Source of the DNA: Vibrio comitans
Lineage (GTDB): Bacteria; Pseudomonadota; Gammaproteobacteria; Enterobacterales; Vibrionaceae
NCBI GenBank assembly: GCA_024346835.1
Contig: AP024866.1
Coordinates: 1,860,001-1,924,000, forward strand
Direction of reading: 5' to 3'
DNA: 64,000 nucleotides
The notes below the pieces were generated by a model. It saw nothing but the letters and a program-made list of their open reading frames with translations. It did not search any database and was not told the DNA's origin. Position numbers and translations under genes: made by a program. Shown one piece after another: positions 19,820 to 29,568 of the stretch; position 1 is the first letter of the stretch; the number at the start of each line of letters is the position of its first letter.

Positions 19820-20596
19820 TTACTCGCCGTATACGTCGTAGTTGAAGTATTTAGCGGCAATCTCGTCGTAAACACCTTTCTCACGTAGAGCAAGAATTGC
19901 AGCGTCTAGTTTCGCTGTTAGTTCTTTGTCTTGCTTGCGAGTTGCAATACCCATGCCTTCACCGAACCATTTTGGATCAGTTAGAGAAGGACCAACAAAC
20001 TCGTATTGATCGCCTTCAGCAGAGTTAAGAACACCTTCTTCTAATGCCGATGCATCACCCAATACTGCAGCAATACGACCGTTTGCAAGGTCTAGATAAG
20101 CTTCATCAAAAGAACCGTAACGAACGATCTCTACATCTTTACCGTAGTTGTCAGAAAGATACTTGTCGTGAGTTGTTGCACGTTGAACACCAATCTTAAC
20201 GTCTTTTAGGCCCGCTTTAGAGAAATCGATATCAGCACCCTTTTTAGCGATAAACTTATTAGGGATTTGAGCGTATTTACCAGTAAAGTCGATACGCTTC
20301 TTACGCTCTTCGGTGATAGACATTGCAGCGATAATCGCATCGTACTTACGTGCTAGAAGAGAAGGGATAATTCCGTCCCAATCTTGAGCAACAAGTACAC
20401 ATTTAACCTGCATCTCTTCACAAAGCGCATTTGCCATATCTACATCAAAGCCGCTTAGTGAGCCATCGGCTTCAGTTTTACTAAATGGAGGGTACGCACC
20501 CTCAATGCCGAAGCGAACTTGTTTCCATTCTTTCGCTTGTGCAACGCCAGAAAGTGCTGTTGCTGCTAGTGTCGCAGCCAATAACCACTTTTTCAT
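19820..20596 (-). CDS. polar amino acid ABC transporter, periplasmic binding protein (HisJ/ArgT family)
   Basis: A 258-residue secreted solute-binding protein (SBP bacterial family 3). The signal peptide is MKKWLLAATLAATALSGVAQA, and the mature protein starts near KEWKQVRFGIEGAYPPFS, with the family ligand-pocket segment. SITEERKKRIDFT near residues 86-98 and the ending YFNYDVYGE are typical of lysine/arginine/ornithine, histidine and opine binding proteins. The second ATG (20596) is chosen because AGGAG then stands 7 bases upstream; an ATG two codons earlier is only one base from it. It captures the ligand in the periplasm for the two permeases encoded downstream. The ATPase gene lies 66 bases upstream. 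Confidence 0.92.
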   Translation of the reverse strand: MKKWLLAATLAATALSGVAQAKEWKQVRFGIEGAYPPFSKTEADGSLSGFDVDMANALCEEMQVKCVLVAQDWDGIIPSLLARKYDAIIAAMSITEERKKRIDFTGKYAQIPNKFIAKKGADIDFSKAGLKDVKIGVQRATTHDKYLSDNYGKDVEIVRYGSFDEAYLDLANGRIAAVLGDASALEEGVLNSAEGDQYEFVGPSLTDPKWFGEGMGIATRKQDKELTAKLDAAILALREKGVYDEIAAKYFNYDVYGE

Positions 20597-20662
20597 ATCC
20601 ATACTCCTGTGATTTAAGTGTTTTTTTGTTGTGTTTAAGTGAGCGCTTTAAGAGCACTTCGT

Positions 20663-21433
20663 TTAGTAAATTGATGAAATAAACTGTTTTAGACGTTCTG
20701 ATTCAGGGTTAGTGAATAGCTTGGCAGGATCGCCCTGCTCTTCAACTAAACCTTGATGCAGGAACATAACGTGGTTTGACACATCGCGAGCAAACGCCAT
20801 TTCGTGTGTCACAACCAGCATGGTGCGACCTTCTTCGGCAAGATCTCGCATAACACCTAGTACTTCGCCAACCAGTTCTGGATCCAGAGCTGAGGTAGGC
20901 TCGTCAAATAGCATTACTTCAGGATCGACGGCCAATGCACGAGCTATCGCTGCACGCTGCTGCTGACCACCAGAAAGGTGCCCTGGGTAGTAATCTTTGC
21001 GCTCGTACAAACCCACTTTTTGCAGGATCTGTTTCGCGTTTTCGATAGCTTGTGCCTTGGGTACGCCAAGGACATGTACAGGCGCTTCAATCACATTTTC
21101 TAACACTGTCATGTGTGACCAAAGGTTAAAGCCTTGGAACACCATAGCGAGTCGTGAACGAATGCGTTGTACTTGCTTCGCATTTGATGGGAGAGATTCA
21201 CCGAGACGGTTATTCTTCATCTCAATTAGTTCGCCATTTACCCAGATTTCACCTGCTGTTGGTGTCTCTAGAAGGTTGATACAGCGAAGAAATGTACTTT
21301 TACCTGAGCCTGAGCTACCGATGATAGAGACTACGTCGCCTTTGTGTGCATCCAGTGAGATGCCTTTAAGTACTTCGTTCTGTCCAAAGGTTTTATGCAG
21401 ATTATTAATTCTTAGCGCGGGTACGTCCGTCAT
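20663..21433 (-). CDS. polar amino acid ABC transporter, ATP-binding protein (HisP-like)
   Basis: A 256-residue ATPase subunit, the length of HisP (257). Walker [10 protein letters not shown] is at residues 39-47, the Q-loop lies in VFQGFNLW, the signature LSGGQQQR precedes Walker B VMLFDEPTSALD, and the switch His is in VVTHEM. It is the first gene of the operon and energises uptake of the ligand delivered by the downstream binding protein. Its promoter must lie in the 611-base gap to the right, which also holds an imperfect PurR-like palindrome 62 bases before the start. The E. coli art operon is under ArgR; I did not find a convincing ARG box. Confidence 0.93.
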   Translation of the reverse strand: MTDVPALRINNLHKTFGQNEVLKGISLDAHKGDVVSIIGSSGSGKSTFLRCINLLETPTAGEIWVNGELIEMKNNRLGESLPSNAKQVQRIRSRLAMVFQGFNLWSHMTVLENVIEAPVHVLGVPKAQAIENAKQILQKVGLYERKDYYPGHLSGGQQQRAAIARALAVDPEVMLFDEPTSALDPELVGEVLGVMRDLAEEGRTMLVVTHEMAFARDVSNHVMFLHQGLVEEQGDPAKLFTNPESERLKQFISSIY

Positions 21434-22044
21434 GCGCTTGTTTCTCCCTGTAATCCTAGTATCAGGCTATATTGATGAAAGAAAGGTACCATTTGCGCAA
21501 ACGTTTAGCAATGGTTCAACAATAGTGAATTTCTAGGATATTTAGTCATATTTACCGCCTATATATACAAACAACGTTATAATTGGCGAATAAACGCACT
21601 AACTACAGCACGTTATCGGGCTATAAATGTAAATGAAACCAAACAAAAGACCACAACTTTTTACAATTTTGAAACAAGAATGTGGCTTTGAGCATATTTT
21701 GCGCAGGAGTGCCGATAATGTAACCAAAGGTGAATGGAGATTTACAAATGTAAGTGCAATTACCACACTTTTGGTGCGGTTATCTTCCCAGATCCCTTTA
21801 TGTACTTTTATTTCAGTAATTTTCTTTAACTGATCAAGATCAATTGTTCTAAGTTGCGACCTTGTTACACTCCGCCCAATAAATTCAAATTTGACGAGTA
21901 TTTTTCAAATTTTCGCCTAAGATTATTTCGAAAACGACGTGCTACATTTCAATAAGTATGAGAAATTATGCCGTCGCAAATGATTCATGCGAACGTGTCA
22001 AATTAACCCAGATTCATTTCTACCTATAAGTTAACGAGGATTTT
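21434..22044. promoter_or_regulatory. long divergent intergenic region with a PurR-like palindrome
   Basis: This 611-base AT-rich region separates the amino-acid transporter operon from the DUF3360 permease. GCGCAAACGTTTAGCA (21495-21510) has a perfect left half of a PurR/LacI-type operator and a degraded right half. A 66-codon open frame at 21633-21833 has no ribosome binding site and is not called. The permease itself has a good CGAGGA binding site at its start. Nothing else in the region can be supported. Confidence 0.4.
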
Positions 22045-23586
22045 ATGTCCGACGCTGTCAACAACAAGCAGTCTGAAGCTGAAGAAAAAAGCTATTCAGA
22101 ACTGCATAAACCAGCCTCTGAATTCGCAAGCCGTTCTGATTACTTAGATCACGAACTACAAATCATGAAGCCTCGCCGCTTCCGTTTGAACCTTCCTGGT
22201 CGTGATTTCCGCTTTGAACTAGAAGATTTAGTTCCAGCTCTAGCAGGTACTATCGGCATTATTGCAATGTACTCTGCAGTAATGATGTCTTGGGCTGATG
22301 GCCTAACTCAAGCGTGGGACCACGTTAACCTAGGCAAAGAGTTCGCTATCGAAGTAGCTCGTGTAGAAATGCTTATTCCTGCACTTCTATTCTGTATCCT
22401 TGCTTCTGGCTTCTTTAACCCAAGAGCGAACTTGGCCGGTAACCACGGTCCAATGATTCCTCTTATCGGTTCTATTGCACTTGCAGGTGCTCACCCTCTA
22501 GCGCTAGCTATTCTTCTTGGTATCTTCGGTTTATTGCTTAGCTTCTTTAAGGGTGGTTCGAAACTCGTTAACCTCACCTCAGAGGGTACCGCAGGCGGTC
22601 TATTGATCTTCCTCGGCTTTACCGGAACCATGAGCCAGATTGGCGATATCCAATCTTGGGCTGTAGGTCTTCAGTCTGCTGATGTTGCTGCAGGTAGCCT
22701 AGGTTACATTGGTCTAGTGGTACTGGGTATCAACATCGCAATCTACGCTTACCTAGCTAAGATTGGTATGCGTTGGTTAGCTATCCCTGTTTGTGCTATC
22801 GCGGGCCTTATTATCGCGCTTGGTCTAGGCGCAGGCTTTGACCTTACGTTCGAAACAGAAATGGGTATCCCTAACCTAAACCCTGTTTACTGGTGGGGCA
22901 GCACAGAGCAAGGTTGGCAACTAGGTCTTCCTAATGTGGCTCACTTTGTTGCATCTCTGCCGTTTGCAATCCTAGCGGTAGCTATGTGGTCACCTGACTT
23001 CCTAGGTCACCGTATCTTCCAAGAATTGAACTACCCTAAAAAGACTGAAAAAGTACTGATGGACGTTGATGACACTATGACTATGTGTTCTGTTCGTCAA
23101 ATCGTTGGTACTGCTGTAGGTGGTGGTAACATCACTTCATCTTGGGGTACGTACATGATTCCAGCTGCGATTGCGAAGCGCCCAATTCCTGGCGGTGCAA
23201 TTTTGCTTGGTGCTATGTGTATTGTCGTAGCTATCCTTGGTTTCCCTATGGACGTTGCGGTATGGCCTCCAGTAATGCGTATTGCTCTTCTAGTTGGCGT
23301 ATTCTTGCCACTTCTTGAAGCGGGTATGCAAATGGTTAGAGAAACTAAAGACTCACAAGCGGCGGGTATCTGTATCTTTGCTGCTGTAGTGACGAACCCA
23401 GTTCTTGCTTGGGCTCTAACTATGTTCTTGGACAACAACGGCCTTATCGGTGACAAAGAGCGTGCTTCACGCCTAACTTTCACTGATAAAATCATCATCC
23501 CTGTTGGCGTATTCGTAGTATGTCTAGTAGCGATGCTGGCTGTAGGTATGCTTGAACCACAGTACGGTTTGAAAGCGTTCCTATAA
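22045..23586 (+). CDS. DUF3360 family membrane permease
   Basis: A 513-residue polytopic inner-membrane protein with about 12 or more helices after a hydrophilic, Glu/Ser-rich N-terminal tail of roughly 45 residues. The segment FFNPRANLAGNHGPMIPLIG near residues 123-142 and GGGNITSSWGTYMIP near 350-364 are typical of the DUF3360 family, which is distantly related to the SulP/NCS2 transporters. The substrate is not known. Codon use is as strongly biased as in purB and pflB, which suggests a high expression level. It lies directly upstream of pflB, in the place where the formate channel gene focA sits in E. coli, but it is unrelated to FocA; any link with formate or other fermentation anions is speculation. 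Confidence 0.85.
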   Translation: MSDAVNNKQSEAEEKSYSELHKPASEFASRSDYLDHELQIMKPRRFRLNLPGRDFRFELEDLVPALAGTIGIIAMYSAVMMSWADGLTQAWDHVNLGKEFAIEVARVEMLIPALLFCILASGFFNPRANLAGNHGPMIPLIGSIALAGAHPLALAILLGIFGLLLSFFKGGSKLVNLTSEGTAGGLLIFLGFTGTMSQIGDIQSWAVGLQSADVAAGSLGYIGLVVLGINIAIYAYLAKIGMRWLAIPVCAIAGLIIALGLGAGFDLTFETEMGIPNLNPVYWWGSTEQGWQLGLPNVAHFVASLPFAILAVAMWSPDFLGHRIFQELNYPKKTEKVLMDVDDTMTMCSVRQIVGTAVGGGNITSSWGTYMIPAAIAKRPIPGGAILLGAMCIVVAILGFPMDVAVWPPVMRIALLVGVFLPLLEAGMQMVRETKDSQAAGICIFAAVVTNPVLAWALTMFLDNNGLIGDKERASRLTFTDKIIIPVGVFVVCLVAMLAVGMLEPQYGLKAFL

Positions 23587-23797
23587 TGCAGATTCAAGGG
23601 TAGTGTTAGCGCACTACCCTTTGTTTCAAATTAGAGTTTGATTACTGAGTAAAAGTCGTCTAAAACCCTGTAATACTTTTGAGTAATGTCAACAAAGTGA
23701 AACTGAGTTCAAAGATTGCAAAAAAACGCTTTTATTAATTTATTTTAAAACTTATAATTATTTTTGAAGATTGACTTGTTTATTGTTTGGTTCGTAC

Positions 23798-23899
23798 CAA
23801 TATGAATAAGTATTAGGTTGATACTAAACTTATCCATATTGTTATTAATCTTAAGTGTGCTGTGTCGCTTGCGACACTTAGCTACTCAATTTTGAGTAG
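23798..23899 (+). promoter_or_regulatory. pflB leader: long inverted repeat and two tandem hairpins
   Basis: CAATATGAATAAGT (23798-23811) and ACTTATCCATATTG (23828-23841) form an inverted repeat with one mismatch across 44 bases. They are followed by GTGTCGC-TT-GCGACAC (23862-23877) and CTACTCA-ATTT-TGAGTAG (23882-23899), the last ending 42 bases before the pflB ATG. The 355-base gap has no ORF. The structures would lie in the promoter or 5' leader of pflB. No exact FNR site (TTGAT-N4-ATCAA) was found. Confidence 0.6.
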
Positions 23900-23941
23900 T
23901 GGGACGGCACGTGTTTTTGCTACTAATAAGGTAGGTACATC

Positions 23942-26218
23942 ATGGCAGAGCAATTTGCTAAAGCTTGGGAAGGTTTTGCGGCAGGTGACTGGCAAAACGA
24001 CGTAAACGTTCGTGACTTCATCCAAAAGAACTACACGCCATATGAAGGCGATGAGTCTTTCCTAGTAACTGAAGGTACTGAGGCGACTAACACGCTTTGG
24101 GCTAAAGTTATGGAAGGTATCAAGCAAGAGAACAGCACCCACGCTCCTGTAGATTTCGATACTTCTGTTATCTCTACCATCACGTCTCACGACGCTGGTT
24201 ACATCAACAAAGATCTTGAAACTATCGTTGGTCTTCAAACTGAAGCACCACTTAAGCGCGCACTTATCCCTAACGGTGGTATCCGTATGGTTGAAGGTTC
24301 GTGCAAAGCTTACGATCGTGAACTAGATCCAGAAGTTAAGAAGATTTACTCTGACTATCGTAAAACACACAACGCTGGTGTTTTCGATGTTTACACTCCT
24401 GACATCCTAAAATGTCGTAAGTCTGGTGTTCTAACTGGTCTTCCAGATGCATACGGCCGTGGTCGTATCATCGGTGATTACCGTCGCGTTGCTCTTTACG
24501 GAATCGACTTCCTAATGAAGAACAAAGCTGCACAATTCCACTCTACTCAAGAGAAACTGGAAAGCGGTGAAGATCTACAACTGACTATGCAACTGCGCGA
24601 AGAACTGCAAGAGCAGTACCGTGCACTTGGTCAAATGAAAGAAATGGCAGCTAAGTACGGCTACGATATCTCTGAGCCAGCTCAAACTGCTCAAGAAGCT
24701 ATCCAGTGGACTTACTTCGGTTACCTAGCAGCTGTTAAATCTCAAAACGGCGCGGCTATGTCTCTTGGTCGTACTTCATCTTTCCTTGATATCTTCATCG
24801 AGCGTGACATTGCTGCTGGCAAAATCACTGAAGTAGAAGCTCAAGAAATGATTGACCACTTCGTAATGAAGCTACGTATGGTTCGTTTCCTACGTACTCC
24901 TGAATACGATGAGTTGTTCTCTGGTGACCCAATCTGGGCAACAGAATCAATGGGTGGTATGGGTCTTGACGGACGTACGCTAGTTACTCGTTCTAACTTC
25001 CGTTTCCTAAACAGCCTATACACTATGGGTCCAAGCCCAGAGCCAAACATCACTGTTCTTTGGTCTGAGCAACTACCTGACGGCTTTAAGCGTTTCTGTG
25101 CGAAGGTATCTATCGATACTTCTTCTATCCAGTACGAAAACGACGACCTAATGCGTCCTGACCTAGAATCTGACGACTACGCAATCGCATGTTGTGTATC
25201 TCCAATGGTTGTTGGTAAGCAAATGCAGTTCTTCGGTGCTCGTGCAAACCTTGCTAAAACACTACTTTACGTAATCAACGGTGGTGTGGATGAGAAGCTT
25301 AAGATCCAAGTGGGTCCTGAGATGCCTAAGATCACTGACGAAGTTCTTGACTACGCTGACGTGTGGGACAAGATGGACCACTTCATGGATTGGCTAGCAA
25401 CACAATACGTGACTGCACTAAACGCTATCCACTACTCTCACGATAAGTACAGCTACGAAGCTGCTCTTATGGCTCTACACGACCGCGACGTTGCTCGTAC
25501 TATGGCTTGTGGTATTGCTGGTCTATCTGTTGCTGCTGACTCACTAGCTGCTATTAAGTACGCTAAAGTAAGCCCAGTTCGTGACGAAGATGGCATCGCT
25601 ATCGACTTCAACATCGAAGGCGACTACCCGAAATTCGGTAACAACGACGCTCGCGTAGATGACATTGCTTGTGAACTAGTTTCTGTATTCATGAACAAGA
25701 TCCGTAAGCTTAAGACTTACCGTGATGCGCGTCCTACTCAGTCTATCCTGACTATCACTTCAAACGTGGTATACGGTAAGAAGACTGGTAACACGCCTGA
25801 CGGTCGTCAAGCTGGTGCTCCTTTCGCTCCTGGTGCTAACCCAATGCACGGTCGTGATGAAAAAGGTGCGGTAGCGTCTCTAACTTCAGTAGGTAAACTA
25901 CCATTTGCTGATGCACAAGACGGTATCTCTTACACCTTCTCTATCGTACCTAACGCTCTAGGTAAAGAAGAAAGCAGCCAACGTGCTAACCTTGCTGGTC
26001 TAATGGATGGTTACTTCCACCATGAGTCTGACATCGAAGGTGGTCAACACCTTAACGTTAACGTTCTTAACCGCGAAACTCTAGAAGACGCAGTTAAGCA
26101 CCCAGAGAAGTACCCTCAGCTAACTATCCGTGTATCGGGTTACGCTGTGCGTTTCAACTCTCTAACTGCTGAACAGCAGAAAGACGTTATCGCTCGTACT
26201 TTCACTGAGTCTCTATAA
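23942..26218 (+). CDS. pflB: formate C-acetyltransferase (pyruvate formate-lyase)
   Basis: A 758-residue glycyl-radical enzyme that converts pyruvate and CoA to acetyl-CoA and formate under anaerobic conditions. The adjacent active-site cysteines are C417 and C418 ([10 protein letters not shown]), and the radical glycine is G733 in RVSGYAVRF, equivalent to G734 in E. coli. Length is typical (760). AAGGTAGG precedes the ATG. Arginine codons are almost all CGT/CGC, as expected for a very highly expressed gene. Its activase pflA lies downstream, but with an outer-membrane lipid A deacylase gene inserted between them. It ends at a strong terminator, so pflA is not simply read through from it. Confidence 0.98.
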   Translation: MAEQFAKAWEGFAAGDWQNDVNVRDFIQKNYTPYEGDESFLVTEGTEATNTLWAKVMEGIKQENSTHAPVDFDTSVISTITSHDAGYINKDLETIVGLQTEAPLKRALIPNGGIRMVEGSCKAYDRELDPEVKKIYSDYRKTHNAGVFDVYTPDILKCRKSGVLTGLPDAYGRGRIIGDYRRVALYGIDFLMKNKAAQFHSTQEKLESGEDLQLTMQLREELQEQYRALGQMKEMAAKYGYDISEPAQTAQEAIQWTYFGYLAAVKSQNGAAMSLGRTSSFLDIFIERDIAAGKITEVEAQEMIDHFVMKLRMVRFLRTPEYDELFSGDPIWATESMGGMGLDGRTLVTRSNFRFLNSLYTMGPSPEPNITVLWSEQLPDGFKRFCAKVSIDTSSIQYENDDLMRPDLESDDYAIACCVSPMVVGKQMQFFGARANLAKTLLYVINGGVDEKLKIQVGPEMPKITDEVLDYADVWDKMDHFMDWLATQYVTALNAIHYSHDKYSYEAALMALHDRDVARTMACGIAGLSVAADSLAAIKYAKVSPVRDEDGIAIDFNIEGDYPKFGNNDARVDDIACELVSVFMNKIRKLKTYRDARPTQSILTITSNVVYGKKTGNTPDGRQAGAPFAPGANPMHGRDEKGAVASLTSVGKLPFADAQDGISYTFSIVPNALGKEESSQRANLAGLMDGYFHHESDIEGGQHLNVNVLNRETLEDAVKHPEKYPQLTIRVSGYAVRFNSLTAEQQKDVIARTFTESL

Positions 26219-26254
26219 GTTTTAAAACTTTAGACTGAGTCGCAAGTTATAACG

Positions 26255-26284
26255 AAAACCCCGCCTAGGCGGGGTTTTTTATTA
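26255..26284 (+). terminator. rho-independent terminator after pflB
   Basis: AAAACCCCGCC and GGCGGGGTTTT pair around a 3-4 base loop, followed by a run of T. Confidence 0.96.
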
Positions 26285-26346
26285 CCTAAAATTGTAATAA
26301 GCTTGGTGACCATGAGACAGGATGTTTTGATTAAACACGGAGTAGT

Positions 26347-27351
26347 ATGTCCCACTTCCCAGCCAACGCGCGTTGCCTATTGGCATGCTCGTTAGCATTG
26401 GCGTCCAATTTTGCCTTTGCCGAATACGATAGTTCTTTTTATATCGGAATAGATAACGACAGTATCGTTACCACAGACAAAGACTACTCTAACGGGTTGT
26501 TCTTAGTCTATTCCAGCGACTTTAACATCGAGCCCAACAGTTTTTTTGACTCTCTTCCTGGCTCGCACTTTAAATCTGATCCCACGGATACCGTAACGCA
26601 TAAATACAGCATCGAGCTTGGTCAGAAAATGTGGACACCTGAAGCCATCGAAGATCCCGACCCCATTCCAGATGAACGCCCTTATGCTGGCTTGCTCTAT
26701 TTATCATCAACGCTTTACTCTATTGCACCTTCAACCATTAATGCCTACAGCCTAATGTTCGGTACTGTCGGTCCCAATGCCTATGCAGAAGAAACTCAGA
26801 AATATGTTCATAGCATCATTAAATCTGAGGATCCTCAGGGCTGGGACAACCAGATCGACAATCAATTAGTGCTGAACTTTGGTTATCACAGAACTGATAA
26901 AATGTATCAGTCCGAACCGAGCGGCAACACTACCCATGAAATAAGTGTGCCGAGTCGATTACTTGCCGGTAATTATCGTAGTGAAGTGGCAAGTGGTTTA
27001 ATGTGGCGCTGGGGTACTAACCTAAATCAAAGCTTTGGTAGTGCTAAGGTGAACAATGAGTCTACTGTCGATCCTGGTTTGATTGTGCGCAGTAAAAGCG
27101 GTTGGTACATGTTTGGTGGCATTGAAGGGCGCGTTCGCTTTAACGATATTACCATCGATGGCGATCGTCCAGATGATGGCATTACTGCGAGTGAAGTTGA
27201 GCATATACAAGGCACCGCTAGTGTCGGTATTACCGGTTACTATCGAGGATGGGGAGCAAGTTTGTCTATCTCTACTAAGAGCCGAGATTACAAAGAAGAT
27301 AGTGAGAGCGTGCACACCAACGGTTCACTGGCTCTGTTCTTGTTGTTCTAA
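26347..27351 (+). CDS. lpxR: lipid A 3'-O-deacylase, LpxR family
   Basis: A 334-residue outer-membrane enzyme that would remove the 3'-acyloxyacyl chains of lipid A (LpxR, DUF2219 family). The signal peptide ends near ASNFAFA (residue 25). Catalytic residues known from Salmonella LpxR are found in order: N37-D38 (for N9-D10), S48 in DYSNG where Salmonella has Thr34, and the Q-x3-H pair in TQKYVHSII (for Q118 and H122), followed by the conserved GWDNQIDNQ. The C-terminus SLALFLLF is a last beta-strand ending in Phe. GGAG precedes the ATG. The Thr-to-Ser change keeps a hydroxyl. It stands alone between pflB and pflA, each with its own signals. Confidence 0.88.
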   Translation: MSHFPANARCLLACSLALASNFAFAEYDSSFYIGIDNDSIVTTDKDYSNGLFLVYSSDFNIEPNSFFDSLPGSHFKSDPTDTVTHKYSIELGQKMWTPEAIEDPDPIPDERPYAGLLYLSSTLYSIAPSTINAYSLMFGTVGPNAYAEETQKYVHSIIKSEDPQGWDNQIDNQLVLNFGYHRTDKMYQSEPSGNTTHEISVPSRLLAGNYRSEVASGLMWRWGTNLNQSFGSAKVNNESTVDPGLIVRSKSGWYMFGGIEGRVRFNDITIDGDRPDDGITASEVEHIQGTASVGITGYYRGWGASLSISTKSRDYKEDSESVHTNGSLALFLLF

Positions 27352-27481
27352 TTTAAGCCTTGAATGTAATACGTAAAAATCTATGAATATTCACGGCTTT
27401 ATCTGGCCTCTGGTCTAGGTAATGACCCCTGTTTGTAATACACTTATCACATTCGCAAAATGATCAGAATTGAGAAAATCT

Positions 27482-28216
27482 ATGAAAGGCAGAATTCACT
27501 CATTTGAGTCTTGTGGTACTGTTGACGGCCCAGGCATTCGCTTTATCGTATTCTTGCAAGGTTGCTTGATGCGTTGCATGTATTGTCACAACCGCGACAC
27601 ATGGGACACTCATGATGGAAAAGAGATTACAGTTGATGAACTGATCAAAGAAGCAACTTCTTATCGCCACTTTATGAACGCATCTGGCGGCGGTGTCACC
27701 TGCTCCGGCGGCGAGGCAATGCTTCAACCTGAGTTCGTTCGTGACTTTTTCCGCAGAGCACAAGCTGAAGGCATCCACACTTGCCTAGATACTAACGGTT
27801 ATATCCGCAAACATACTGATGTGGTCGATGAAGTATTAGAAGCTACCGATCTCGTTATGCTCGATCTTAAGCATATGAAAGATGAAATCCATCAGAATCT
27901 TATCGGTGTTTCTAACAAGCGAGTTCTAGATTTTGCTCGCTACTTGCACAAAATTGGCCAAACGACTTGGATTCGTTACGTTATCGTTCCGGGATACACT
28001 GACGATGAAGAATCTGCACACATGCTTGGCGAGTTTATCAAAGATATGGATAACATCGAGAAGGTAGAGTTACTGCCCTACCACAAGCTTGGTGCCCACA
28101 AATGGGAAGCGCTCGGTTACGAATACCCTCTTGAGGGAACTGAGCCTCCATCGAAAGAAACAATGGACAAGATTGTCGGTATTCTTAGCCAATACAACGA
28201 CAACGTTAAATACTAA
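27482..28216 (+). CDS. pflA: pyruvate formate-lyase activating enzyme PflA
   Basis: A 244-residue radical SAM enzyme that abstracts a hydrogen from the PflB glycine to form the glycyl radical. The CX3CX2C iron-sulfur motif is C28, C32, C35 (GCLMRCMYC). [12 protein letters not shown] near residue 10 and the GG(E) SAM-binding stretch SGGEAM near 78 are conserved. I start at ATG 27482, which gives the family N-terminus [10 protein letters not shown]; an in-frame TTG four codons upstream is not supported. E. coli PflA has 246 residues. Transcription is probably independent of pflB, because a terminator and lpxR lie between. Confidence 0.97.
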   Translation: MKGRIHSFESCGTVDGPGIRFIVFLQGCLMRCMYCHNRDTWDTHDGKEITVDELIKEATSYRHFMNASGGGVTCSGGEAMLQPEFVRDFFRRAQAEGIHTCLDTNGYIRKHTDVVDEVLEATDLVMLDLKHMKDEIHQNLIGVSNKRVLDFARYLHKIGQTTWIRYVIVPGYTDDEESAHMLGEFIKDMDNIEKVELLPYHKLGAHKWEALGYEYPLEGTEPPSKETMDKIVGILSQYNDNVKY

Positions 28217-28278
28217 CTTCGTACTCAGCCAATCAGTGGCACTAAAGTACATTTAGATATCATTAAGGAAACCTATCT

Positions 28279-28779
28279 ATGGAAATGACCAACGCACAGC
28301 GTTTGATCCTTTCGAACCAATACTACCTAATGTCTAAGCTTTCTCCAGAAAACAAAGACAAGTACGAGCGTCTACAAAAAATCGTTGAGCGTGGCTACGG
28401 CTTACAAATGCGTGAACTAGACAAAGACTTTGGCGCAATTAGTGAGAGTGAATGTCGCGAAGTCATCGACATCATGGAGATGTACCACGCAATGCAAGAG
28501 TCGTTCAACATGCTTGCTACTGCTGAGCAAGCAAACGTGGACAAGCGTCGCCTTATGTTCCTAGGTTTTGATATCGCAACTGAAGCGAGCATCGTAAACT
28601 ACGTGCGCTTCTTGACTGAATCTGAAGGCCTATACCCTCAGTTCGATAAAGCGGATCACCATTTCAACAGCCAGATGCCGATGCTAGACAAGTACCGTCG
28701 TATGCTGACAACGTGGCGCAACTGCCCACGTCAATACCACCTATGTGCTACTGAGATCACTCAGATCTTTAACGCATAA
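28279..28779 (+). CDS. yfbU: YfbU family protein (UPF0304)
   Basis: A 166-residue cytoplasmic, helical protein that matches the YfbU family over its full length (start [15 protein letters not shown], then RELDKDFG and [12 protein letters not shown]). The E. coli protein has 164 residues. A role as a toxin-like cell-death factor has been suggested for E. coli YfbU, but the biochemical function is not established. AAGGA lies upstream of the ATG. It lies 62 bases after pflA in the same direction and ends at a strong hairpin that it shares with the convergent outer-membrane gene. Confidence 0.93.
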   Translation: MEMTNAQRLILSNQYYLMSKLSPENKDKYERLQKIVERGYGLQMRELDKDFGAISESECREVIDIMEMYHAMQESFNMLATAEQANVDKRRLMFLGFDIATEASIVNYVRFLTESEGLYPQFDKADHHFNSQMPMLDKYRRMLTTWRNCPRQYHLCATEITQIFNA

Positions 28780-28786
28780 AAATAAA

Positions 28787-28821
28787 CTGCTAGCTGAAAG
28801 CACTAAGCTTTCAGCTAGCAG
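28787..28821. terminator. perfect 14-bp hairpin between convergent genes
   Basis: CTGCTAGCTGAAAG and CTTTCAGCTAGCAG pair perfectly around CACTAAG. A T-rich tract follows on the plus strand and, read the other way, after the OmpV-like gene, so it probably terminates in both directions. Confidence 0.8.
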
Positions 28822-28824
28822 ACT

Positions 28825-29568
28825 TTAAAAAGCGTAAACCAGTCCAATATTTACAGAGAACGAATCTGTATCCTCCAACAGCGGACTGTCTTCCAAATCC
28901 CCTTCTAGATTTGTATAACGCACTCCTGCCGTTGCCACAATATGATCAGTAAACTTGTACAAACCTCTTAGCCCTAAGAAGAACTGTCCATCTCCATCTG
29001 GAGTAAATTCATCTAAGCCATCGATACGCGCTGCTTCCTCTCCAGACACGCCATACAAGTGATTATTCAATTTTGATGAATTCCATGAATAGCCTATGGA
29101 CGGTGTCAGCATCCATTTTTTGGTTCGAATAGGCACGCTATATACCGTCTCGGCATACATTCCATCATGCACGCCAGCAATATCACCTGCAAACGTCACC
29201 TGAAACTGGCCTATAGAACGATTGGCGTACTGGTAAGTGACACCACCCAACCCTGTGCTTTTTCGCTTATCAACTTGGCGAATAATAGGATCATCAGAAT
29301 CTGAAGGTTGTAGCGTGCGGGGATCGTAAGCTAATCGAAAAATGATGTTGTGTGGTGAGCGACGCTCCCAAATTCGGTATCCCGCCGTAAAACCACGTAG
29401 ATACAAGTGCTCACCTTCATAACCAATGATAGGAATCACTACCTGATTTGAGGGCGTATCCTTATAGACCGCAGGGGAATATGAAGCACCCACACCCAAA
29501 GACCACCCTGCTATTGCAGGGCTAGATGACAGAACGAACAGCGCTGCCGAAAATCCAATCCATTTCAA
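28825..29568 (-). CDS. MipA/OmpV family outer-membrane protein
   Basis: A 247-residue outer-membrane beta-barrel of the MipA/OmpV family. MipA of E. coli is a scaffold for murein hydrolase MltA and PBP1B, while OmpV of Vibrio is a major immunogenic protein; functions in the family vary. The start is probably TTG at 29568: AAGGA then lies 6 bases upstream and the protein begins with a clean signal peptide (KWIGFSAALFVLSSSPAIA). An alternative TTG at 29589 adds seven residues without a binding site. The mature part GWSLGVGASYSPAVYKD and the terminal SVNIGLVYAF with a final Phe are typical of the family. Confidence 0.85.
   Translation of the reverse strand: MKWIGFSAALFVLSSSPAIAGWSLGVGASYSPAVYKDTPSNQVVIPIIGYEGEHLYLRGFTAGYRIWERRSPHNIIFRLAYDPRTLQPSDSDDPIIRQVDKRKSTGLGGVTYQYANRSIGQFQVTFAGDIAGVHDGMYAETVYSVPIRTKKWMLTPSIGYSWNSSKLNNHLYGVSGEEAARIDGLDEFTPDGDGQFFLGLRGLYKFTDHIVATAGVRYTNLEGDLEDSPLLEDTDSFSVNIGLVYAF

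Noticed and set aside
21633..21833. 66-codon open frame in the gap before the DUF3360 gene
   Set aside because: No ribosome binding site, AT-rich low-quality composition, no recognisable family.
22045..23586. Calling the DUF3360 gene a formate channel
   Set aside because: It has about 12 helices and no FocA/NirC signature; only its position suggests a link.
23587..23941. FNR site before pflB
   Set aside because: Only half-sites such as TTGAT were seen, no TTGAT-N4-ATCAA; ArcA/FNR control is likely from biology but not shown by sequence.
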